Source of the DNA: Alphaproteobacteria bacterium
Lineage (GTDB): Bacteria > Pseudomonadota > Alphaproteobacteria > Sphingomonadales > Sphingomonadaceae
Direction: 5' to 3'
Length of the DNA stretch: 9,414 nucleotides
Assembly: GCA_018828205.1 (NCBI GenBank)
Contig: JAHJWA010000252.1
Coordinates: 1-9,414, forward strand
This document shows positions 1 to 6,910 of the stretch, in pieces (position 1 is the stretch's first letter; every line of letters begins with the position of its first letter). The notes beneath the pieces were generated by a model. The model did not search any database. It saw only the letters and a program-made list of their open reading frames with translations, and had not been told where the DNA came from. Position numbers and translations under genes: made by a program.

Positions 1-456
1 CTGCGTTGCCGGCTCGATCGGCAGATCGACCGCGCGATAGACCACGCGCTCGGCGATGGATGTTGCAGCGGGGGGCGCCAGCGGCACGCGGTTCTCGCCG
101 CACAGCCGCAGCAGCTTGGTCAGGCCGCGGGGCATCCCGTCGAGCAGGGTCTGCAACCCGCCCGCCCCGACCCGCTCCACCGCGAAGCCGGCCTCGCGCG
201 CCATCGCCGCGGTGGTTTCCCCGACCGCGAAGACCGGGAGCCCCCGAAGCCGGTCGAGCCCCTCGCCGCCGTGGCGAAAGACATTGGCGCTGCCGGCCAG
301 AATCGCGTCGAAAGTGCCCGGATTGGGGACCGCCCATGCAACCGGCTCGATCCGGCTGAGCGGATGGCCCGCCACCTGCAGGCCGCGCTCGCGGGCCGCC
401 TCGGCGCTGGCGCCCCACCCGGGTTCGGGCCGGAAAACGAACAGCCTGCGGCTCAC
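1..456 (-). CDS. hemD: Uroporphyrinogen-III synthase HemD, 3' end cut by window edge
   Basis: HemD closes and rearranges hydroxymethylbilane to uroporphyrinogen III in the cytoplasm, the step after HemC. The visible part is 152 residues of a family usually about 220-260 long, so the C-terminal third lies beyond position 1. I see an N-terminus MSRRLFVFRPEPGW, typical of the family's opening strand and RP(x)P turn; a segment FDAILAGSANVFRHGG at about residues 52-67 matching the usual 'D.ilfTS.nav' region; and VFAVGETTAAMAREAGF at about residues 76-92 matching the conserved 'vgaVG..Ta..l...G' stretch. HemD is poorly conserved in sequence, so the hemC neighbour carries much weight. The start is a GTG at 456-454 that shares the bases GTGA with the hemC stop, which implies translational coupling in a hemC-hemD operon. 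The start codon is the least certain part. Confidence 0.87.
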   Translation of the reverse strand, partial: MSRRLFVFRPEPGWGASAEAARERGLQVAGHPLSRIEPVAWAVPNPGTFDAILAGSANVFRHGGEGLDRLRGLPVFAVGETTAAMAREAGFAVERVGAGGLQTLLDGMPRGLTKLLRLCGENRVPLAPPAATSIAERVVYRAVDLPIEPATQ

Positions 457-1406
457 GGCTCGCCGCTGAAGGATCCGGCCACATGCTCGGGCGCCTGAGC
501 CAGCAGGGTCCGCGCAAGTTCGCGCGGGCGGCCCTCGTCGCCCGGAGCGAGCCTGGTCTCGCCGGCAATCCGCACCGCTCCGTCCGAACTGTAGATCGCG
601 GCGCGCAGCACGATCTCCTCGCCCTCCCAATGGGTCAGCGCCGCGATCGGGCTGTGGCACGAACCGCCCAAGCCTGCGAGCAGCGCGCGCTCCGCCAGCA
701 CCTCGGCGTGGCTCGCCCCGTGGTCGATAGCCGCGAGCAGCGCACGCATCGCCATGTCGTCGCTGCGGCATTCGATCCCGATCGCCGCCTGCGCGGGCGC
801 GGGCAGCCAGGCTTCGGGATCGAGCCGCACCCCGACGGCATCCTCGCCCAGCCGGATCAGCCCCGCCGCGGCGAGGAAGGTCGCGTCGACATCCCCCGCC
901 GCCAGCTTGGCCATTCGGGTCGCGACATTGCCGCGGAAGGTGACCACCTGGCAGTCGGGCCGGGCGTTGAGCAATTGCGCGGCGCGGCGCGGGGCGCTGG
1001 TCCCGACCACCGCGCCCGGCGGCAGCGCGGCGATCGAGCGCGCGCCCAGCAGCCGGTCGGCGCGGTCCTCGCGCTCGAGCACCGCGGCGATGATCAGTTC
1101 GGGGGGGCGGATGGTCTCGACATCCTTGAGCGAATGGATCGCGGCATCGATGGTGCCGTCGCCCAGCCAGTGATCGAGCTCGCGCGTCCACAGCGCCTTG
1201 CCGCCGATATCGGCCAGCGGGAGATCGCGGATCTTGTCGCCGCTCGCCTGCACCGAGACCAGTTCGATGACCTCCTCGCCCCAGCCATGCGCGGCGCACA
1301 GCCGTGCCCGGGTCTCGTGCGCCTGCGCCATCGCCAGCGGCGAGCGGCGGGTGCCCAGCCGGATCGGGCGGTCGGTAAACGGAGGCGGGGTGTTGCTTTC
1401 AGGCAT
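453..1406 (-). CDS. hemC: Porphobilinogen deaminase (hydroxymethylbilane synthase) HemC
   Basis: This enzyme polymerises four porphobilinogen units into hydroxymethylbilane for haem and other tetrapyrroles. The protein is 317 residues, normal for the family. Visible landmarks are the N-terminal IRLGTRRSPLAMAQA (about 15-29), ASGDKI (54-59), HSLKDV (91-96) whose Asp95 corresponds to the catalytic aspartate, GTSAPRR (135-141) with the paired arginines that bind substrate carboxylates, FRGNVATR (157-164), and LGGSCHSPIAAL with Cys250, the residue that carries the dipyrromethane cofactor. All key residues are present. The ATG at 1406 has an AAGG Shine-Dalgarno match 7 nt upstream on the minus strand. 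It overlaps hemD by 4 bp downstream and diverges from tsaD across 45 bp. The SAPRR in place of the common SSLRR is a mild variant that keeps both arginines. Confidence 0.97.
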   Translation of the reverse strand: MPESNTPPPFTDRPIRLGTRRSPLAMAQAHETRARLCAAHGWGEEVIELVSVQASGDKIRDLPLADIGGKALWTRELDHWLGDGTIDAAIHSLKDVETIRPPELIIAAVLEREDRADRLLGARSIAALPPGAVVGTSAPRRAAQLLNARPDCQVVTFRGNVATRMAKLAAGDVDATFLAAAGLIRLGEDAVGVRLDPEAWLPAPAQAAIGIECRSDDMAMRALLAAIDHGASHAEVLAERALLAGLGGSCHSPIAALTHWEGEEIVLRAAIYSSDGAVRIAGETRLAPGDEGRPRELARTLLAQAPEHVAGSFSGEP

Positions 1407-1451
1407 CGCGTCGCCTTGCTCTAGCGCCGCAGGACGTTAAGGGAAAGTCGC

Positions 1452-2480
1452 ATGGGCTTGGTACTGGGCATCGAATCGAGCTGCGACGAAACCGCGGCGG
1501 CGCTGGTGACCACCGGACGCCAAATCCTCGCCCAGCGGATCGCCTCGCAGGATGCCGAGCACGCGCCCTATGGCGGCGTGGTCCCCGAGATCGCCGCGCG
1601 CGCGCATGCCGAGCGGCTGGCACCCATCATCGAGGGCGTGCTGGCCGATGCGGGCAAGACGCTGGCGGATTGCGACGCGATCGCCGCCACCGCGGGCCCC
1701 GGCCTTATCGGCGGAGTGATGGTCGGGCTGGTCAGCGCCAAGGCGCTCGCCATGGCCAGCGACACGCCGCTGATCGCGATCAACCATCTCGAAGGCCATG
1801 CGCTCAGCCCGCGGCTGGTCGATCCCGAGCTCGCCTTCCCCTATCTGCTGCTGCTGGTCTCGGGCGGGCATTGCCAGATCCTGCGCGTCGAGGGTGTGGG
1901 CCAGTACCGCCGGCTCGCGACCACGATCGACGACGCGCTGGGCGAAGCCTTCGACAAGACCGCCAAGATCCTCGGGCTTGGTTTCCCCGGCGGCCCCGCG
2001 GTCGAGCGGCTGGCCAGGCAGGGCGACCCGCGCGCCGTGCCGCTGCCGCGCCCGCTGGTGGGGAGCGGCGAGCCGCATTTCTCCTTCGCCGGGCTCAAGA
2101 GCGCGGTGCTGCGCGCGTATGAGAGCGGGTTGCACAGCGCCCCCGACATCGCCGCGAGCTTCCAGCAGGCGGCGCTCGATTGCGTGCTCGACCGGCTGCG
2201 GATCGCCTGCGCGTCCACCGAAGCGATGCCGGCGCTGGTGGTCGCGGGCGGGGTTGCCTCCAACCAGTCGATCCGCGCCGCGCTTCAGACTTTCGCGAAG
2301 GACCATGCCATGCGCTTCGTCGCCCCTCCCCCTGCGCTGTGCACCGACAATGCGGCGATGATCGCCTGGGCGGGGTGCGAGCGGCTGGGCCAGTCCGACC
2401 CGCTCGATTTCGTCGCCCGGCCGCGCTGGCCGCTCGACCCCAGTGCCGAACCCGCGCGCGGCGCGGGGGTCAAGGCATGA
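1452..2480 (+). CDS. tsaD: tRNA N6-adenosine threonylcarbamoyltransferase TsaD
   Basis: TsaD transfers the threonylcarbamoyl group from threonylcarbamoyl-AMP to A37 of ANN-decoding tRNAs, working with TsaB and TsaE, neither of which is in this window. The 342-residue protein is of typical length for the bacterial enzyme. It opens with the ASKHA-fold phosphate loop LGIESSCDETAAAL (5-18), has the metal-binding motif NHLEGH with His112 and His116, the nucleotide-site segments LVSGGH (135-140) and GLGFPGGPAVERLA (175-188), HFSFAGLKSAV (209-219), VVAGGVASN (263-271), and the third metal ligand Asp299 in CTDNAAM. The ATG at 1452 follows AAGGGA at 1439-1444 with a 7-nt spacer. Its stop overlaps the gpsA start (ATGA at 2477-2480), so the two are very probably co-transcribed. 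Confidence 0.97.
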   Translation: MGLVLGIESSCDETAAALVTTGRQILAQRIASQDAEHAPYGGVVPEIAARAHAERLAPIIEGVLADAGKTLADCDAIAATAGPGLIGGVMVGLVSAKALAMASDTPLIAINHLEGHALSPRLVDPELAFPYLLLLVSGGHCQILRVEGVGQYRRLATTIDDALGEAFDKTAKILGLGFPGGPAVERLARQGDPRAVPLPRPLVGSGEPHFSFAGLKSAVLRAYESGLHSAPDIAASFQQAALDCVLDRLRIACASTEAMPALVVAGGVASNQSIRAALQTFAKDHAMRFVAPPPALCTDNAAMIAWAGCERLGQSDPLDFVARPRWPLDPSAEPARGAGVKA

Positions 2481-3463
2481 AGACGGTCGGGGTTCTGGGC
2501 TCGGGCGCATGGGGCACCGCGCTGGCGCAGATGCTGGCGAGCGACGGGCGCGGCGTACTGCTGTGGGCGCGCGAGACCGAGCTGGTCGAGGAGATCAACG
2601 CGCGGCGGAGCAACACGCTGTTCCTCCCCGGTGCCGAGCTCGCGCCGACGATCCGCGCCACCGGCGATCTCGCCGAGATCGCGGCGCTCGACATCGCGCT
2701 GGTGGTGACCCCGGCGCAGCATATGGGCGCGGTGCTCGGCGCCATGCCCTCGCACCCCGCCGATCTGGTGCTGTGCTCCAAGGGCATCGAGGCGGGCAGC
2801 GGGCGGCTGATGAACGACGTCGCGCGCGGCGCCGCGCCGCAATCCGAGATCGCGGTGCTTTCAGGACCGACCTTCGCGCATGAGGTCGCCGCCGGGCTGC
2901 CGACCGCGGTGACGCTGGCCTGCGGCGGCGGCGAGGCGCAGTGGGAGCGTATCTCGCCCGCGATCGCGCGGCACGCCTTCCGGCCCTATTTCTCCGCCGA
3001 TGTCACCGGCGCCGAGATCGGCGGCGCGGTCAAGAACGTGCTCGCGATCGCCTGCGGCGTGGTCGACGGGCTGGCGCTGGGCCAGAACGCCCGCGCCGCG
3101 CTGATCGCGCGCGGCTATGCCGAGATGCTGCGCTTCGGCGAGGCGCGCGGTGCCGAGGTCGAGACGCTCGCGGGCCTGTGCGGCCTGGGCGATCTGGTGC
3201 TCACCTGCTCCTCCACCTCGAGCCGCAATTTCTCGCTCGGCAAGGCGCTGGGCGAAGGGCAAAGCGCGGCGCAACTGATGGCCGATCGCAAGACCGTCGC
3301 CGAAGGCGCGCACACCGCGCCGGTGCTCGACCAGCTGGCGCGCGACATGGGCATCGCCATGCCGATCGTCCAGGCGGTGACGCGGCTGCTCGGCGGCGCC
3401 GAAGCGCGCGGCGTGGTCTCGGACCTGCTTGCCCGCCCCCTGCGCGCGGAGCGCGAGGACTAG
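2477..3463 (+). CDS. gpsA: Glycerol-3-phosphate dehydrogenase [NAD(P)+] GpsA
   Basis: GpsA reduces dihydroxyacetone phosphate to sn-glycerol-3-phosphate, the backbone for membrane phospholipids. The 328-residue product is full length. It starts with a Rossmann fold, VGVLGSGAWGTALA, with the GxGxxG glycines at 8, 10 and 13. It has SKG (Lys102), the signature LSGPTFAHEVAAGLPTAV (128-145), the catalytic lysine Lys186 in GGAVKNVLAI, and GLCGLGDLVLTCSSTSSRN (233-251), whose Arg250-Asn251 contact the dinucleotide and substrate. I chose the ATG at 2477 because it gives the canonical N-terminus directly at the Rossmann strand and overlaps the tsaD stop. The reading frame stays open further upstream, but that extension lies over tsaD and does not look like protein. 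The flippase gene begins 2 nt downstream. Confidence 0.97.
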   Translation: MKTVGVLGSGAWGTALAQMLASDGRGVLLWARETELVEEINARRSNTLFLPGAELAPTIRATGDLAEIAALDIALVVTPAQHMGAVLGAMPSHPADLVLCSKGIEAGSGRLMNDVARGAAPQSEIAVLSGPTFAHEVAAGLPTAVTLACGGGEAQWERISPAIARHAFRPYFSADVTGAEIGGAVKNVLAIACGVVDGLALGQNARAALIARGYAEMLRFGEARGAEVETLAGLCGLGDLVLTCSSTSSRNFSLGKALGEGQSAAQLMADRKTVAEGAHTAPVLDQLARDMGIAMPIVQAVTRLLGGAEARGVVSDLLARPLRAERED

Positions 3464-3465
3464 CC

Positions 3466-5064
3466 ATGGCCCATCCCCCGCCCGCTGCGCCGCCCGCCGC
3501 ACCGGCCAGCGACGGCAGCGGCGATATCGCCGCGCTCGCCAAGGGCGGGCAGACCAATTTCATCGGCTTCCTGCTGCGGCTGGCGGCACGGTTGCCCTTC
3601 CTGTTCATCGCCGGTCGGCTCTACGGCGCCGAGGCGCTGGGCCGCTTCGCCTCGGCGCTGGTGGTGGTCGAGCTGGTGGCGCTGCTGTGCTCGATGGGCG
3701 AAAAGCGCGGGCTCGCCCAGCGCCTCGCCGAGGGGGATGCGCGCGAGGCCAATCTGGTGTTCGACGGCATCCTGCTGGCGGTGCTGTTTTCCGCCCTCGC
3801 CGCGCTGTTCTTCTGGTTCGTCCCCGCGCCGCTGTTTCCCAGCGGGCAATACACCGAGCTCGACCGGCTGATCGTGCTCGCCATCCCCGCCTTCGCGCTG
3901 ACCGAGATCGTGCTCGCGGCGCAGGCCTATCGCTACGACATCGCCACCACCGTCCGCGCCCGCGCCATCGTCGAGCCCTGGACGATCTCGATCATGGCGG
4001 GCGCGCTCTACTTCGTGCCGCAGACGCGCGATTCGGGTCTGTCGCTGGCCTATCTGATCTCGATCTACGCCGGGCTGCTGACGGGGCTGTGGACCTTTCT
4101 GCGCAGCTACGGCCTGCCGCGCGACTGGCGCCCGCATCCGGTGGCGATGACTCGGCTGACCGCGCGCGCCTTCCCGCTCGCCATCGCCGATGCGATCGAA
4201 TGGGGCACGCGCCGGGTCGACATCTTCATCCTCGGCCTGTTCGCCGCCCCCGCCGCGGTCGGCGTCTATTATGTCGCGCAGCAGGTCGCCAGCCTGCCGC
4301 AGAAGCTCAAGACCAGCTTCGAGCCGATCCTCGGCCCGGTCATCACCAAGAACCTCAAGGCGAAGAACTACGCCGCGATCGCGCAGCAGGTGTGCCAGGT
4401 CGGGTTCTGGATCGTCGCTGCGCAGGCCGGGATCGCGCTCGCGCTGGGGATGCCGGGCGAGGCGGTGATGGGGCTGGTCGGACCCAATTTCGTCGGCGGC
4501 ACCGGCGCGCTCGCCTTCCTGCTCGCCGCCGAGGTGGTGGCGGCGACCGCGGTCGTCTCGGAAGCGGCGCTGGTCTATGTCGCCAGGGTGCGCAATCTGT
4601 GGATCTCGATCGCGACGATCGCCTTCCAGGCCGCGCTGACCGTCGGGCTGATCGTGCTGGTCGAGCGGGCAGGATATGGCGAACCCTACAAGGCGGCAGC
4701 AGCGGCGGCGGCGCTGATGATCGCGCTCGGGCTCGCCAGCCTGGTCAAGGCGCTGCTGCTGGCGCGCATCCTCGGCCATCCGATCAACAATTGGCGCTGG
4801 GCGCTGGTCTGGGCCACCGGCCCCGCGGTCGCGGTCGGCTATGGGGCGACCTTCCTGCCCGAATGGGCCGAGCTGACCTTCGGCATTCCCGCGATTCTTC
4901 TGACCTATGGCTGGGTGATCTGGCACCGCGGCTTCGGCCCCGAGGACCGCGTGCTGTTCCGCCGCAACATGGGCGGCGGCGAGCCGGAAGCCGGGCCCGA
5001 AGCCGGGCCCGAAGCCCAGGTCGAAGCCCAGCCCGTTCCCCAGCCGGACCCCCGGGGCAAATAG
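3466..5064 (+). CDS. Polysaccharide/lipopolysaccharide flippase-like membrane protein (MATE/MOP superfamily)
   Basis: This 532-residue multi-spanning inner-membrane protein resembles the Wzx/oligosaccharide flippase branch of the MOP superfamily, which moves lipid-linked glycans across the inner membrane; the substrate cannot be told from sequence. I count about 12-14 hydrophobic stretches between residues 30 and 490. The first segment, with FIGFLLRLAARLPFLFIAGRLYGAEALGRFA, is the usual family opening, with a small-residue turn and an Arg/Gly-rich loop before helix 2. The N-terminal 25 residues are Pro/Ala-rich and the C-terminal 30 or so are hydrophilic, with an EPEAGPEAGPEA repeat. The ATG at 3466 has GAGGA at 3455-3459 with a 6-nt spacer and lies 2 nt after the gpsA stop, suggesting coupling. 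No glycosyltransferase or polymerase gene is nearby, so it is a flippase outside a recognisable polysaccharide cluster. Other MOP transporters are possible. Confidence 0.85.
   Translation: MAHPPPAAPPAAPASDGSGDIAALAKGGQTNFIGFLLRLAARLPFLFIAGRLYGAEALGRFASALVVVELVALLCSMGEKRGLAQRLAEGDAREANLVFDGILLAVLFSALAALFFWFVPAPLFPSGQYTELDRLIVLAIPAFALTEIVLAAQAYRYDIATTVRARAIVEPWTISIMAGALYFVPQTRDSGLSLAYLISIYAGLLTGLWTFLRSYGLPRDWRPHPVAMTRLTARAFPLAIADAIEWGTRRVDIFILGLFAAPAAVGVYYVAQQVASLPQKLKTSFEPILGPVITKNLKAKNYAAIAQQVCQVGFWIVAAQAGIALALGMPGEAVMGLVGPNFVGGTGALAFLLAAEVVAATAVVSEAALVYVARVRNLWISIATIAFQAALTVGLIVLVERAGYGEPYKAAAAAAALMIALGLASLVKALLLARILGHPINNWRWALVWATGPAVAVGYGATFLPEWAELTFGIPAILLTYGWVIWHRGFGPEDRVLFRRNMGGGEPEAGPEAGPEAQVEAQPVPQPDPRGK
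4987..5034 (+). repeat. Four tandem 12-bp units in the 3' end of the flippase gene
   Basis: Two perfect copies of gaagccgggccc (4987-4998 and 4999-5010) are followed by two diverged copies, gaagcccaggtc (5011-5022) and gaagcccagccc (5023-5034). The unit is a multiple of three, so copy changes keep the frame and only lengthen or shorten an acidic, Pro/Ala-rich C-terminal tail. The tail is on the hydrophilic end of the protein after the last membrane segment. Copy number may differ between strains; that is inference. Confidence 0.8.
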
Positions 5065-5075
5065 AAACAGGGCGA

Positions 5076-5094
5076 ATTCACCGGGCATTCACCG
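5076..5094 (+). promoter_or_regulatory. 8-bp direct repeat with 11-bp period upstream of the VWA lipoprotein gene
   Basis: ATTCACCG occurs at 5076-5083 and again at 5087-5094, one helical turn apart, in the 71-bp gap between the flippase stop and the lipoprotein start. Tandem sites of about 11-bp period are the usual arrangement for OmpR/PhoB-type response regulators. No clear -35/-10 pair can be read next to it. The same gap also holds a weak 5-bp inverted repeat, GGGCG (5070-5074) and CGCCC (5093-5097), without a T-run, which is too weak to call a terminator. Function is inferred from geometry only. Confidence 0.3.
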
Positions 5095-5135
5095 CCCGCT
5101 GCAAGGATGGCCCGACCTTTGGGGAGGATCATGCC

Positions 5136-6857
5136 ATGAGACCGCTGCACCTGTTGACCGCCTGCGCCGCCGGAGCCCTCTTGGCGGGCTGTGCCGCGTC
5201 TTCGACCGACGAGCGGATCGTGACCACCGGCGGACCGCCAGGCGGGGAGATGGCTATGCGGCGGGTACCACCGCCCGCGCCGCCGCCCCCGCCGCCGCCG
5301 CCTCCACCGCCGCCTTCGCGAGGGATGATTGCCGCCTCGCCGCTGATCGTTTCCGGTTCGCAGGTCATGCACGAAGCGACGTCGTCCGATGCGGCCGGCG
5401 CACCGGGCGAGCCCAGCTACCGCTACTTCCCGCCGATCATGGTTCCGACCGAAGTGGATCGCGAGCGCTACGATGGCGAGGCGGTCTCGCCGGTCAGGCT
5501 GGTCGCGGCGGAACCGGTCTCGACCTTCTCGGTCGACGTCGACACCGCCGCCTATGCCAACGCCCGCCGCTTCATCAAGGACGGGCAGATGCCCCCCGCC
5601 GATGCGGTGCGGACCGAGGAATTCATCAACTACTTCCGCTATGATTACGCCGCGCCGCGCGCCACCGCGCAGCCCTTCGCGGTCGCCATGGATGTCGCCG
5701 CCAGCCCGTGGAACGCCGCCAGCCGGCTGGTCCGGATCGGCCTCTCGGGCTATGAAATGCCCAGGCAGGAACGCCCGCCCGCCAATCTGGTGTTCCTGCT
5801 CGACGTCTCGGGATCGATGAACAGCCGCGACAAGCTGCCGCTGGTCAAGACCGCGCTGCGCAGCCTGGTCAACCAGCTCACCCCGCAGGACCGGGTTGCG
5901 ATCGTGGTCTATGCCGGCGCGGCGGGCCTCGTGCTCGAGCCGACCAGCGATGCCACCGCGATCCTCAACGCGCTCGACCGATTGGAGGCGGGCGGATCGA
6001 CCGCGGGCGGCGCCGGGCTCGAGCTCGCCTATCGCATCGCCGAGGACAACCGCATCGCGGGCGGGGTCAACCGCGTGATCCTCGCCACCGATGGCGATTT
6101 CAACGTCGGCCAGACCGACCAGGACGCGCTGGTCGAGATGATCGAGCGCAAGCGCGAGGCGGGGACCACGCTCACCGTGCTGGGCTTCGGCCGCGGCAAT
6201 GTGAACGATGCGATGATGGAGCAGATCGCCGATCACGGGAACGGCAATTACGCCTATATCGACAGCGCGCTCGAGGCCCGCAAGGTGCTGGGCGAGCAGA
6301 TGGGCGCGACGATCTTCACCATCGCCAAGGATGTGAAGATCCAGGTCGAGTTCAACCCCATGGTGGTCAGCCAGTACCGCTTGATCGGCTACGAGAACCG
6401 CGCCCTGCGCGAACAGGATTTCGACGACGATGCGGTGGATGCCGGCGATATCGGCGCGGGGCATCAGGTCACCGCGCTCTACGAGGTCATCCCCGCGGGC
6501 ACCGACGGCTGGATCGCGCAGCGCCGCTACGAGACCCCGGCCGACCCGCGCGCGCGCGATCTCGCCGCCGAGGCCGCGCATGTGAAGCTGCGCTACAAGC
6601 TTCCCGAGGGCGACACATCGACGCTGGTCGAGCATGTCCTCCCGGCGTCGGCGCTCGCGCGGCCGGGCGCGCCGCAGGGCGATTTCGCCTTCGCCGCCGC
6701 GGTGGCGGGGTTCGGGCAGAAGCTGCGCGGCGACACGCTGCTGGGCGATTTTTCCTACGCCGACATCGCCGGCCTGGCGGGCCCGCAGGAGGATTTCTGG
6801 CGGCAGGAATTCATCCAGCTGGTCGAGGCGGCGCGGGCGCAATCCGCCACCGAGTAA
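5136..6857 (+). CDS. YfbK-type von Willebrand factor A domain lipoprotein
   Basis: The 573-residue protein starts with a lipoprotein signal, MRPLHLLTACAAGALLAGC, with lipobox L-A-G-C and Cys19 as the lipidated residue; Ala at +2 would allow transfer to the outer membrane. A Pro-rich linker follows, with 12 consecutive prolines at 49-60. Residues about 128-190 (STFSVDVDTAAYANARRF, then EEFINYF) match the conserved N-terminal region of YfbK-like proteins. The VWA domain spans about 216-395 with an intact MIDAS: D223-V-S225-G-S227, Thr289 in GGSTAGG, and Asp319 in ATDGD. Residues 400-570 match the YfbK C-terminal region. Such proteins probably bind a metal-dependent partner at the envelope, but no biochemical role is established that I can name. 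The ATG at 5136 follows GGAGG at 5123-5127 with an 8-nt spacer. A longer open frame upstream overlaps the flippase gene and is not coding. Confidence 0.93.
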   Translation: MRPLHLLTACAAGALLAGCAASSTDERIVTTGGPPGGEMAMRRVPPPAPPPPPPPPPPPPSRGMIAASPLIVSGSQVMHEATSSDAAGAPGEPSYRYFPPIMVPTEVDRERYDGEAVSPVRLVAAEPVSTFSVDVDTAAYANARRFIKDGQMPPADAVRTEEFINYFRYDYAAPRATAQPFAVAMDVAASPWNAASRLVRIGLSGYEMPRQERPPANLVFLLDVSGSMNSRDKLPLVKTALRSLVNQLTPQDRVAIVVYAGAAGLVLEPTSDATAILNALDRLEAGGSTAGGAGLELAYRIAEDNRIAGGVNRVILATDGDFNVGQTDQDALVEMIERKREAGTTLTVLGFGRGNVNDAMMEQIADHGNGNYAYIDSALEARKVLGEQMGATIFTIAKDVKIQVEFNPMVVSQYRLIGYENRALREQDFDDDAVDAGDIGAGHQVTALYEVIPAGTDGWIAQRRYETPADPRARDLAAEAAHVKLRYKLPEGDTSTLVEHVLPASALARPGAPQGDFAFAAAVAGFGQKLRGDTLLGDFSYADIAGLAGPQEDFWRQEFIQLVEAARAQSATE

Positions 6858-6858
6858 A

Positions 6859-6899
6859 AAAGCCCCGCCGCGCCCTTCCGCTTCGGCACCTCGGGCTTT
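6859..6899 (+). terminator. Degenerate hairpin after the VWA gene, possible weak terminator
   Basis: AAAGCCC at 6859-6865 can pair with GGGCTTT at 6893-6899 (7 bp). Inside it, GCCG (6867-6870) can pair with CGGC (6884-6887). The left arm is preceded by more A residues (6856-6858), but the right arm is followed by AGAG rather than a T-run, so the plus-strand tract has only three T residues. Read on the minus strand the hairpin would be followed by a run of T residues, yet no minus-strand gene ends there. It may attenuate rather than stop transcription into the next gene. Confidence 0.4.
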
Positions 6900-6910
6900 A
6901 GAGCGGCGCC

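Noticed and set aside
483..1424. 313-codon plus-strand open frame antisense to hemC
   Set aside because: hemC has every catalytic residue in place; the antisense frame has no family pattern and is a GC-bias artefact.
2180..2476. In-frame upstream extension of gpsA
   Set aside because: It overlaps the tsaD coding end, has Arg/Ala-rich composition, and would place about 99 residues before the Rossmann strand that normally starts the protein.
1437..2510. 357-codon minus-strand open frame antisense to tsaD
   Set aside because: Same reason: tsaD is unmistakable, and the antisense product is Arg/Gly-rich without motifs.
3460..5088. 542-codon minus-strand open frame antisense to the flippase
   Set aside because: It covers the flippase almost exactly in the opposite frame, is rich in Arg, Asp, Gln and Gly, and shows no domain. 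The flippase has proper membrane segments and a Shine-Dalgarno.
3429..5135. In-frame upstream extension that would make the VWA protein a 1142-residue fusion
   Set aside because: The extension is the flippase gene read out of frame. The true start at 5136 has a GGAGG site and a complete lipoprotein signal.
5276..5316. Poly-CCN tract as a phase-variable simple repeat
   Set aside because: The codons are mixed (CCG, CCC, CCT, CCA) instead of a uniform repeat, so slippage is unlikely; it encodes a polyproline spacer.
4905..6842. 645-codon open frame on the minus strand over the flippase end and VWA gene
   Set aside because: It is a shadow of GC-rich coding DNA: composition is Arg/Gly/Asp/His-rich and low-complexity, without recognisable domains, and it runs antisense to two genes with clear family motifs.
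6859..6899. Strong minus-strand terminator reading
   Set aside because: On the minus strand the hairpin would be followed by a T-run, but no minus-strand gene lies to its right within the window that would need it.
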